Assembly (NCBI GenBank): GCA_002105175.1 | Contig: MCGE01000033.1 | Location: forward strand, 124,001 to 188,000 | Direction of reading: 5' to 3' | From: Absidia repens | Taxonomy: Eukaryota > Mucoromycota > Mucoromycetes > Mucorales > Cunninghamellaceae | DNA: 64,000 nucleotides | Shown here: piece by piece, positions 28,256-37,950 of the stretch | How the letters are laid out: each line of letters opens with the position of its first letter | How positions within the stretch are numbered: position 1 is the first letter of the stretch | Notes under the pieces: model-generated | What the model saw: the letters and a program-made list of their open reading frames with translations, nothing else | Told to the model about the DNA's origin: nothing | Databases searched by the model: none | Made by a program: the position numbers and the translations under genes

Positions 28256-30528
28256 GACTTGTTCAGTATAATTACGCCGTCCTTCCTCGAAATCCACTGA
28301 CTGGTGTAAAATTATATAGTGTCACTTTACATATAATAGACGTTGCTCTATTCCTGCTTGTACTCGGTCATTATCATTTTACTGCCACATTGCCACACAC
28401 ATTACTTCACATCTCCGTCCTTGATATCATCACTTGTATCACACATCATACCATACCAACCAGATTATACAAACAAGCTATTTATTAGAATGGAATATAA
28501 GTTTTATATAAATAATATCACACATCGTTATATTTCAATAAAAAAGCACTACAAGACCATTATTTTGGGTCTGTACAACTATTTATTCAAGTAAATTGGA
28601 CTATAAGGATAAAAAAACAAAACAAAAAAGAACTAATGTGTCGAAGAGAGATGGGGTAAAGGTAAAAGGATCGGCGGCGGGAGGGGAAGATATAACGATA
28701 CTATACTTGCTATACTAATCAAACTAAAAAACTAATCTAAATCCACAATCTCTTGGCATATACTTGACGAAAAGATGACTGTTCGGACAGTGGGATGCGA
28801 TGGAATAAAATGACTAATAGAATCTTGACTTTTGACGGGCATGAGGTCCTTGAATCGTGAAGATATTTTGTGAGGATGGCCTTGAGCATCATATACCGTA
28901 CGCCCTCCTCCGCCTTTTCAGATGGGTCGGTCGTGTGTATGTCTCTTGCTCCCCAACTGTCCAAGATACGTCCAACGAAAGGAGGTTCCAATCCACTTTC
29001 CCGTCAGAGACAACGTCCCATCTGCAGATTATCCTTGTTGTTGGTTGTTTGGTTGTTGTTGATGAGTGCTTAGTATTCAGGTACACCACCTATTTTGCAT
29101 TCGCATTCCACACCAGCGAGTGTGGGACATGTCAATTTGATGAACGGCTATTAAACATAATAACAATATAATATTCAGAATCCATCAGACTTGGTTGGTA
29201 ATTACAGCAATGTATATTTTCAAATCTACATGGTTGAAGTTGCGTTCGAGTAGGCCTGAGAAGTGATGTTCAGAATAGTCGCCGTTCCAATGCTTGAAGG
29301 GGGTTTTGTTGTAATATGGTATTAGAGTTGTTGCCGTCATTGTATGGATATAGGTGATCGTCAGCATTGTTATTCAAATGTTCATCGTCACTGTAGGTTA
29401 CTACTGTAGTACTGTATTGGCTATGGCGAATGACAAAAAATAAATATAAAATAAAAGAAATAGTCAATGCTGGATGTGGGAAAGAAACAAAGCGACAGGT
29501 TGGTCAATCAACTCCGACGTTTTTTTTGGGAATCCCGCATTTTTTTTTTCAGGTGCGAACACCGATTTCAAAATGTGCCACAAGTAATTCCGGAAACGCT
29601 GCAACAGCTACATCAGTCCAATCGGGTATCATAGATATAATCCATCATCCATCAATGGAAAGGAGAGGATACTGATAAGAAAACAACCTAAAGCGCCGCG
29701 GTTTCCCCGCACTTTTTTTTTTTATTAACATGTGTCAGAGAGACACGTCCGAACGACAACCCATTTTTATTCTTCAGACCCGATGGCTAACGACAACAAC
29801 TTTATATATTCATTGTTTTTTTTTTTTTTTAGTATGAAATAGTAAGGTATAAATGATACATATTGTCCATTTAAAATACAGTCGAAAACAAAAAAACCGA
29901 TCCTATCCCACCCAATTTATAAGGTGATCGTTCTCAATCATAGATTCTTCCCCTCCGACAAAAAACGCAATATCCGATTTTATTCTACAATGCTATTCAT
30001 ACAAAAAGCAAAAAAATAACAGTTTCATTGTCTTAGTAAAATCACGATTGACTGATAAATATTGGCATGTGAAGGTTTTCAAGGTGAAAAAGCGGCAAAT
30101 GGTGGTAAAAAAACGGAGGAGGATTCACAGCAGTTAGAACACCGCCACTTGACAATGACAAAGCAAAAAAGTGTTTCACGAAAACTGTCCAAACTCGCTT
30201 CGTTCATCATCATCGATATCCTTAATATGTGCCATGTACATAATGAATCATGTATTGAAATAGAATAGAATATATATGAGGTGAAATATATTAAAGAAAT
30301 AGTTGAACTGGTCTCAGTTGTGGTGGTGGTGTGTGTGATTTTTTTTTTCTTCGCTGGGAAATCACCATATTCTGCATATTTCATACTCCGTTAAAATATT
30401 GAGTACATAAAGTGCGCCCCTTTTTTCCCAATTTTTATCACTTTTTTTTTCAACTCTTTATACATATTATTCATACCTTCTTTTTATATATAAATTCCTT
30501 CTGCTTTTATCTGCACGACATACACATA
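28256..30528. other. Long gap with no supported intact gene
   Basis: This 2.3-kb gap contains a possible decayed or partial coding segment on the minus strand (see 28732-29029). The rest (29030-30528) shows only short frames, homopolymer runs and a (GTGGTG)-type stretch near 30316. The last 120 bp are pyrimidine-rich and look like the leader of the WRKY/GCM1-type gene. Confidence 0.45.
28732..29029 (-). pseudogene. Possible decayed or incomplete gene, protein unknown
   Basis: One minus-strand frame ends at TAG (28734-28732), followed by TAGTTTGATTAGTATAG and an AATAAA near 28578, which resembles real 3' ends here. In that frame SADGTLSLTGKWIGTSFRW precedes an in-frame TGA (28920-28918). A coding-like stretch, GGGRTVYDAQGHPHKISSRF and onward to CQEIVDLD, follows it. 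A second frame is also open (EPPFVGRILDSWG). No intron removes the TGA. I do not recognise the family. A nonsense-damaged gene or chance frames are both possible. Confidence 0.25.
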
Positions 30529-31910
30529 ATGGCTGATACTTGTGCTTCAACACTATATAATAACAACAACAGTAATAACAATGACAGCAACGATCATGAT
30601 CACCAACAAGAACGTCATCCCATTAATAATACCTCACTGTCAACACCTTTATATGAATTACAACATGTCTTTGATCAATACAAGACTCACCCAGAATTAC
30701 TCAAACTCATATTGACAAGCAAAGTCGAAGAAGATAAACGAAGGACGGAAGAAGCGAAACTACGATCAAAGGAACTGGACTATTATTTGAAACATGATAC
30801 AACACCGCCATCACCAACGCCAAACACAGACTTACCTACACCTATTGTAAATCACCCCCAACAACAGCAACAACGCCGAAAAATGTCTATACCTTCACGA
30901 ATAAATGTCAACTGCAAACGTCTTCCGGATCCCAGCGCCCCTTATTCACTTAACCGTCAGCATCATACTACTGCTATCATTACTAGTCCAACAACAACGA
31001 GTCCAGTATCACCTAGCCGGAAAGACTCGTCGATTGATCATCAGTATCACCATCAAAAACGTCGTCATTCTGCCGCAACTGCCATGTTAGCCATGGGAAG
31101 CTCTGTGTCCCCATCGTCATTACCTTCGCTCTCCCCATCCATTGCTGCTTTGCCGGATCAAGCTAACAATTTTTATTCAAGTGATGAAGAAATGGATCCA
31201 AGGTAATAAAAAGATATAGAAGCCATGTGTTTTATTTTTATTTTATTTATGTATGTATATTAATCATTCGTCATCCATCCTCTATTAGTACTTCTACTAT
31301 CAATGCTTACCCATCCCCTACTACAACAGACCAAGAGGTAAACGCTGGAACAGAAGCTGGAAAACCCCGAAGAAGACGTGAAATGCTGGCCATTACCAAG
31401 ATTGTCGAGACCAGGGAATTTCCATACATGGACAACTATTTTTGGCGCAACAATGGCAATACTACACAAAAGAAGACAGGATGCCGAAGTATCTATTACA
31501 AATGTTCCAATAGTAACAAGGTAACAAAACGCACCAAAAAAAAAAAAAAAAAAAGTGGGGTGATGGTTTCTTTGGGTTTAGGATGAGTGATCTAGTATAT
31601 GGAAAGTGACGGGAAGCCACGGGCAAAAGATGAAAGGAAGGGGTCGCATATTTGAAAATGTACGATTTTTCCCGATTCCTTTGCTTGAAGCTGACATATG
31701 ATATTCATGCTCCTCCATCCCAATTTCGATCCAAAAAAAATAAAATGATAGATTGACTCTCCGCTCACTTTTTTTTTTTTTTTTTGAAAATGATAGGGTT
31801 GTCAAGTCAACAAAACCGTGACAGCAAAACAAAATGGTGAATACCTGATCAAATACCGGGGCAATCATATGGCTGAATGCGGCATGGTAGAAAGGGTCCG
31901 TGACTTGTAG
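30529..31910 (+). CDS. WRKY/GCM1-superfamily zinc-finger transcription factor
   Basis: Three exons (30529-31202, 31289-31520, 31797-31910) encode 339 aa. After an Asn-rich start there is a charged helical segment (FDQYKTHPELLKLILTSKVE, then EDKRRTEEAKLRSKEL, about 54-92), probably a dimerisation coiled coil. A Ser/Pro-rich linker with a basic patch follows. The C-terminus is the DNA-binding domain: FWRNNGNT (276-283) aligns with the WRKYGQK strand, with Cys297 and Cys304, then IKYRGNHMAEC supplying His326 and Cys330. Another Cys (290) is nearby. KPRRRRE before the domain is a likely nuclear localisation signal. The start is the ATG at 30529; the open frame extends upstream but through leader-like T-rich sequence. 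Target genes are unknown. Confidence 0.8.
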
Positions 31911-32336
31911 TAGCAATAGTATAGTTTATTGATTATGTAGTATAGTTTCATTCCACCTTTCTTTTAATTTTGTATCATACCTTTTAAATAAAAAAGAAAA
32001 AAAAAAGCTTGCAACTTGACCAATCAGTGATTAAGGAATTATTTTTTAGTTTTTGTGATCTTTCTTTTTATTCTGTAGTTGTTCGCAAATAGGTGAATGT
32101 GGGGTTTGAGGGACAGGGACTCAGTAGACCAGGCGGGAACAAATCGGAAATGGGTGGAGACTAAAAAAAAGGAAAAGAAAATTCATGGAAGACCCGTTAC
32201 ACTAATGAAACAAACAGACCACTATTTTCATCATTTTGATATATATAAAGTCCATTCATTTTATCCTTTCTTCTTCTTCTTGTTATCATTCCAAATTACT
32301 TTTCCTATATATATATAATATTTTCTTCTCAATTCA
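31911..32336 (+). other. 3' UTR of the WRKY/GCM1-type gene and promoter of the next gene
   Basis: AATAAA lies near 31986, following TAGTATAGTTTATTG-type repeats. A TATA-rich string (TATATATATATAATATTTTC, about 32307-32325) lies within 30 bp of the next start codon, and a pyrimidine run (TTCTTCTTCTT) precedes it. Confidence 0.5.
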
Positions 32337-32768
32337 ATGACTGCCTACCCTTCATTAAATTTGCCTAGATTTTCAGGTTCGACCTTGGAACCCACAGTGG
32401 AGCCTGTAGCATTTGTGCCTTCTTGTTTTAAACGACAATCCACATCATCTGTATTATTATCACCTTCATTATCATCCGTTGACTCTTCTTCTTTCTCCTC
32501 AGACGATGAGTACTTACCACCCTCCTTGCCTCCTTCCTTTTCATTAAATCGGCCCAATCGCCCTACTTTTATCGATATACCCGCTACGTGTAAAACGTTC
32601 ACTATGCCAAACGTGCACGGAAATTGGTCAGCCTATGACCCTCAGGAACGTAGCTGTCAAACACAACCCGAATTCGAATGGAATGAAAATGAACAAACTG
32701 TTTATAAGCGTCCTTCAAATCGACATCGTTACCCTGACCCAACTCGTCACATCTTTTGGTCGGCTTGA
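32337..32768 (+). CDS. Hypothetical protein, 143 aa, Ser/Pro-rich
   Basis: A single exon with a start in good context (TATA-rich stretch, then TCTCAATTCAATG). It encodes a Ser-rich N-terminal half (SLSSVDSSSFSSDDEYLPPS, an acidic-serine patch that could be CK2-phosphorylated) and a more ordered C-terminal part (NVHGNWSAYDPQERSCQTQP, then FEWNENEQTVYKRP), ending in HRYPDPTRHIFWSA. There is no signal peptide, TM segment or known domain. A poly(A) signal AATAAA lies near 32944. Codon use and flanking signals look gene-like. The function is unknown, and a lineage-specific regulatory peptide is only a guess. Confidence 0.6.
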   Translation: MTAYPSLNLPRFSGSTLEPTVEPVAFVPSCFKRQSTSSVLLSPSLSSVDSSSFSSDDEYLPPSLPPSFSLNRPNRPTFIDIPATCKTFTMPNVHGNWSAYDPQERSCQTQPEFEWNENEQTVYKRPSNRHRYPDPTRHIFWSA

Positions 32769-33512
32769 ATGTATCAATAGAAATACCCCCTCTCCCCTTT
32801 TTCAGCCATTCACATGATTTTTTCCCTATCACCACTCTTTTTTTTCTCTTCTTCTTCTTGTATATAGTTGTATATGTCGCTTCTTTTTATCATCATCGAG
32901 TCAGTCTTATTTTAGTTATTGTATTATCCTTTTTGTATCATACAAATAAACAAGCAAAAATCAATCTTTCAATCATCGAAATAGTAAATTCCCACACCCC
33001 GCACATATCTCAATAGTAATGGACATCATGTGATCCGTTGTAAAACGAACAACGCCACCCACACCACCCATCATCTATGTGCAACAAATATAATATGGGT
33101 GCACTTCAGTTAAGAAGGTATACAAACAATTGGGGTATCACAGGAACAAAAAAGTGCGATGGATATTTTGTACTTGACAATATAGCTAAAATGGTTGTTA
33201 TGTATTTCTCTAAATACTTTCCAATGCGTTTTCATCCGTCCTATTTTTATGCGCCCTTCAGTATCCTTTTTCTCATGCATTCTCCACCATGGTCATGTTC
33301 TAAACCCATTCTCACCCTCCCTACTTTAAAAGCCCAGTACTCTACAGTATATACTATATATGTACTTTGGACGAAGCGCTGAGCACAATAATTGATATAT
33401 GCTCCTTGGTGAGCATGTGACATGGTGTTGACTGCTGTAAGAAAAAAAAATAGAGGCTTTTTACGGATAATGGATGAAAAAAAAAAAAGGCTCACAGAGA
33501 CGAATGGACACA
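32769..33512. other. 3' UTR and intergenic DNA
   Basis: AATAAA near 32944 ends the preceding gene. The stretch 33000-33512 has only short unsupported frames and A runs near 33442 and 33478. Confidence 0.45.
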
Positions 33513-34245
33513 CTTCAAATCCCGCCCACGTGAAGTTTTAATTACCCTTACACTTTTTCTTTTTTTCTGCTCTCTTTCTTTTTTTTTATTTTTATTTTTT
33601 CATTTCAATTTTTCTTCACCATTCAACTTCTATGGGGTTATTTTGGACCTAGAATTGTATCAGGACTAGTTTAGAAGGGTTTCCAGTTCAGGGATGACAA
33701 GATGCATGGGGAAACCCTTTCATTTTGGATCTAGGATTTTGAACCACATTAGTTGGCTTTTTGAAGTCTTCATTAGTTTAGTTTAGTGTTAGTTTGTCCA
33801 TAGTTTGCATATACATCTGAATAAACTATGTCACTTTTTACTGGTTTCAGTGAAAAATGTCCCGTTAGTCTATCTAATGTCTTGTGCAATAGATCCTTTT
33901 TTTTTTTTACTACTATGACCCTTTTGGATTAGTGATGACCATTGTTGTGTTTTAATAAAAGATATCCCTTTAGTTATTCCCATGCTTTGAAAAGCATATT
34001 AGTTCCCTTTTTCCCAACTGTCCCTTTAAAATTGTGTTGACCATTCTTCAGATCTCCCGATAGTCTCCCTCATGGTACCTCCAATACTAGGTCAATGCTC
34101 CCCTCCCCTTTCAGTTTTACTATCTACCCAATATGCTTCAATAAAATAGACCTATTTATTAACCATCCTATGACTTCTTGTCTTATAAACAATGTCATTG
34201 CTTTCTCTGTTTGTATCCTATCAAACACTTGCTTTCTCATTCTAC
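33513..34245 (+). repeat. Dispersed CACGTG-box element, copy D
   Basis: This is probably the best-preserved copy. CAAATCCCGCCCACGTGAAG carries CACGTG at 33527-33532. It continues with a pyrimidine tract, TTCACCATTCAACTTCTATG, and a core in which AGAAGGGTTTCC and GGGGAAACCCTTTC can pair (about 33672-33721). TAGTTTAGTTTAGTGTTAG, GAATAAACTATG, and two further modules ending in TAATAAAAGATAT (about 33953) and CAATAAAATAGA (about 34139) follow. It then runs TTATTAACCATCCTATGAC, shared with copy F, to about 34245. Confidence 0.85.
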
Positions 34246-34612
34246 CACTATAGATAAGTTATTATCATGAAAGCCATGTTTCTGCTCGACAAATCATACA
34301 AGTAAATCTAGGGTCGTGCTGTGCATGCAGCCACCACGACAGAGCGTTTTTAAACTGTTTTATAGCTTATCTATGATTACTCACACCACTCTATGAGGCT
34401 TAGCGACTGGACACCAGTCTTTAGGGCCCTTTACACGAAACGTGACCCATTCCCCTCTATTTTCCTACTCTACCATTTTCATATGGATCAATCGAGGCCA
34501 TACCGCCAGTGTGATATCCACATATTGAATTTATCCAGCACGTAAAAATACAAAATAGGATATCTAAATTCATCATAACCCCACCCTTCAATTCCTTTGA
34601 CAGCCCAGTAGA

Positions 34613-34652
<40 letters not shown>

Positions 34653-34867
34653 AAGCGTGAGAAGGTTTTGAAGTTGAATAAGGTTTACTTTTACGTTCTT
34701 GCTGAACTGCATAATAACAAACGCGCACAAATAATATCACCCCATCAAATATATACAACATATAACATACAACATACAACGTACACAACGTAATAACATA
34801 TATAAAAAAAAAACGGCAACTTTTATTTCCAACATAATAATAGTGATATTTATCTACTAATATACAA
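34246..34867. other. Intergenic DNA with a 36-nt T run and the GST 3' UTR
   Basis: A pure T run occupies 34615-34650. The leftward GST gene probably ends near the TTTTATTTCC at about 34819 (AATAAA on minus). No gene is supported. Confidence 0.5.
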
Positions 34868-35739
34868 CTAAATAGTCTTGAAGTTTGGTTTAGCTCTGAC
34901 ACGATCATAGTAGGATTTCAAAAGAGGACGACCACCCAAAATAGCATCTTCGCCCTTGATAAGGATAAACCGAGCCAACACAGGCGTCGTGTGCACATCC
35001 GCCAATGTATATTCGTTACCGACAAGATACGCGCTGCCGTTGTCGTTTGTCTTTAAAGTGGCTTCTAGCATATCCAAAAGGTCCAGGGCCAGTTGCCAGC
35101 ATGCGTCGTGTTGATTGTACATGGTTGCGGCTTGCTGTGTGTTGGATTTGTCATACGCCGCTATGAGTTGTTCGGTTGCTTGGATTTGTTGTTGATACAT
35201 TTGCTTGGTAGCCTCGTCTTGCGTGGCCGCCAAATAGTGTTGCCAGCCTGCAATACGGTTCTTCAAGAAGGGCACCACCATCGCCCGTTTCGCATCACTG
35301 TCTTGATCCGAGGCCGCGGTAAAGAAAAGAGGATTGCCGACATCGTGCGTGCCATGAAGGAGATCAAGGAGCCCATTCATCTGATCCACTTGGTGCTTGT
35401 CCTTTGGTGTGAGTGTATTGCCAGACTTTTCATCCAGGTATTTGGACACAGCAATCGAATCGGTGAGTGTCTTGTTCGCTTGTTCATCTACCACCACTGG
35501 AATCGTATGATTGGGATTGAGTCTAATGGAAGAGGGGGAAAAAAAAAAGTTAGACAAAAAAAAAAAAAACAGAAGGGAAAAGAGGGGCCACTTTACTTTA
35601 AAAATTCAGGTGAGAAATTCTCGGCTTTTGACAAATCAGTGGTAATATAATTTATATCGGGAATGTTTTTTTCTTCGATAATTAAACGTGGCACAGCAGC
35701 CCACAGGGATGGAGGGAAAGTATATACGTCGACAGTCAT
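34868..35739 (-). CDS. Glutathione S-transferase-like protein
   Basis: Two exons (35739-35597 and 35522-34868) encode 265 aa. The N-terminal part is a thioredoxin-like GST domain: VDVYTFPPSLWAAVPRLIIE, then LNPNHTIPVVVDE with the cis-proline that contacts glutathione, and LTDSIAVSKYLDE in place of the usual E-S-x-A-I helix. The all-helical C-terminal domain follows, with VGNEYTLADVHTTPVLARF and the ending RAKPNFKTI. This looks like the Ure2/GTT-type fungal GSTs. Substrate is unknown, and no classical N-terminal catalytic Tyr/Ser/Cys is obvious to me. The phase-2 intron (74 bp) joins exactly. Confidence 0.85.
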
Positions 35740-37950
35740 GTTTGATAAATATAAAGAAGAGAAGTGTCGTTTTTTTATTATGTGTGTCTTTTTATAAAAA
35801 AAAAAAAAGCATGTACGACAGAAACCCACGCATTAAATCCTCGTCATTTTTTATTTGTCACGCAGTTTACTAATCAAACAGCCGCATAACCATTGGGCTG
35901 GTGTTTCAAAATAAGGGACAACACTATATATCTTATTCTTTGGAAATACAATGTGCATGTCGATGTGGCAATAGGAGAATATGACAAATAATCCAAATTA
36001 AAATGAATGTCTTGGGATTCCATACATTCAACAAACTTGACCAACTATATAATAAAACCATTCTAATCTATGATGAAATCTATGATGATGATCCCACCAG
36101 TCGCCATTCAAAAAAAACAACAACTTTGACCGGCCGCCACCACCTAAAACAGTATTCTTCATCATCCTCATGCAAATGAGTGAGTAACGTTTCAAAACTC
36201 CGTAATTTTTTGATATTTGACCAAAACCTCTTTTGTTTCAACTTTTTTTTTTTTTTTTTTTTTCCTTACTTACCGATTTTGGCTTTTAAAGAGTGAAAAC
36301 CCGCTTGAAGGAACATCTTCCCAGTCACCCAGTTTACAATGAAAGGGGGAGCACAATCTTGATACTCCATCTCACCAAGTCAGTATTGCAACACGTACTG
36401 TTATTGTACATGACGTGGCAGCCTCACTTGGAATACCCACCTCGCTCTCTCGGTCTGTGCGTGTGTGCCAAAGTGGCATCAGCGACAAATAAAGCCATAC
36501 TCAAGGGGTCTGCTATTGGGGATAAAACAATACAATAGGCGATATATCAGCTCCATCATCTGCTTGCTGTATTGATATATCACAATGGAACTGGTAAGGA
36601 AAGCAAAAACGATGATAATTTATACTCTATATCGATAGTCTTACACTTTTTTTTTTTTTTTGATATTGTCAATATTTCCAGTGATAGCGAAAACATGCCA
36701 TCTCTTCTTTTTTTTATTGGAGATTCTTTGGGTTGGTGCCTGGGTTTACCGTGGAATTTTTGGGGAGGGGTTGGAATTGCAGAGGGCGGGGGAATTATGT
36801 GCACTGGTGAGATCCTCAGATGCACTGGATTTGGACCATCAGCATGCTGGTTGAAAAAACAAGGGGGAATCACGGCGGGATTCGTAGTGATGGGGTGCAC
36901 TTAAGCTCCCCGGTGGAAAATGTGTTGCAGGCAGGATATTGTGGGACATACATGCTCAATCAATATCACACATTATCTCACTTTGATACAGTTGAATTCG
37001 GTGGAGGTTGAGGGGCTAGGGTGGGGGATCTCTGATGTCTTCTAGCGTCTTCTTCCTTTGTTATCATTGTTATTAATACAATCCTCATTTTATTTTATTT
37101 TTATATTTGCATTAATAAACATATATATATATATATTTCCATCCCCTTCTCCTTTATTATCCCTCTAGCAGTCTTATTCTCTTTTCGTATTTGTCTTCCT
37201 CATTTCAATAAATTTATACTTTACACCATTATTGTCTTTAATGAATCACACATTACCTTAACTAAAGGGTTATTATCTAATGATTTGCTTATGAATATAT
37301 GTATTAATGGTACAAGTGAAAGGGGTACTGTGAGCATAAATTTGTGATAATAAAAAAGAGATGTGAATTGTATTGTATGTGTATATTTTTGGAAAGGGGT
37401 GCGGCACTGTCGGATCATACTGTATTGTATATTATACTTAAAGGAAGGAAGCTCCGGCTCATAATGTTGTCGCACGCACGCACGGTCGCATATTAAAAAC
37501 GATCTGTTTCCTCGGGTCCGTGCCACAAAACATAAAAGAGCGGCGAATACATATATGACTTGTTCGAAATAGCACACATTGTGGGAATGATCAAAATCTC
37601 TCCTCCCCCATGATTCATTTGGATTATGGAGAAATGCGTTTATATTTTAAAATTGAAAAATACCACGATAATGAAGAATCATGACGTAGTAGCATTACTA
37701 ATGACGATGAACAAAAAAAAAACATTTACGGAGCAGTAGATGTCATCGGATCGATCATTCATCCATATAAACCACATGAAAAGCCAATGCAATTTCCAGG
37801 AGGTAGGACGACCCACAGACTGCGGCGCAGTTTGAAATAGGGCAGTAATTTTTTTTTAAATTTCTGTGGACCTAAATTTTTTTTCCTTGTACCTTTTTTT
37901 CTTCCATTTCTTTTTTAATATATATATATCTATATATACATATCTAAAAA
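35740..37950. other. Long intergenic stretch between GST and trehalase
   Basis: These 2.2 kb contain several short frames without domains. At 36572-36904 a G-rich frame reads ITAGFVVMGCT at its end, but another frame over the same DNA is equally open, so neither is called. AATAAA hexamers occur near 36489, 37110 and 37207. TATATATATATATCTATATATA directly before the trehalase start (about 37918-37940) is likely its leader or promoter. Confidence 0.4.

Noticed and set aside
36572..36904. Possible gene with Gly/Cys-rich end (ITAGFVVMGCT)
   Set aside because: Another frame over the same bases is equally open, the N-terminal half is T-run-derived, and no promoter or intron logic is visible.
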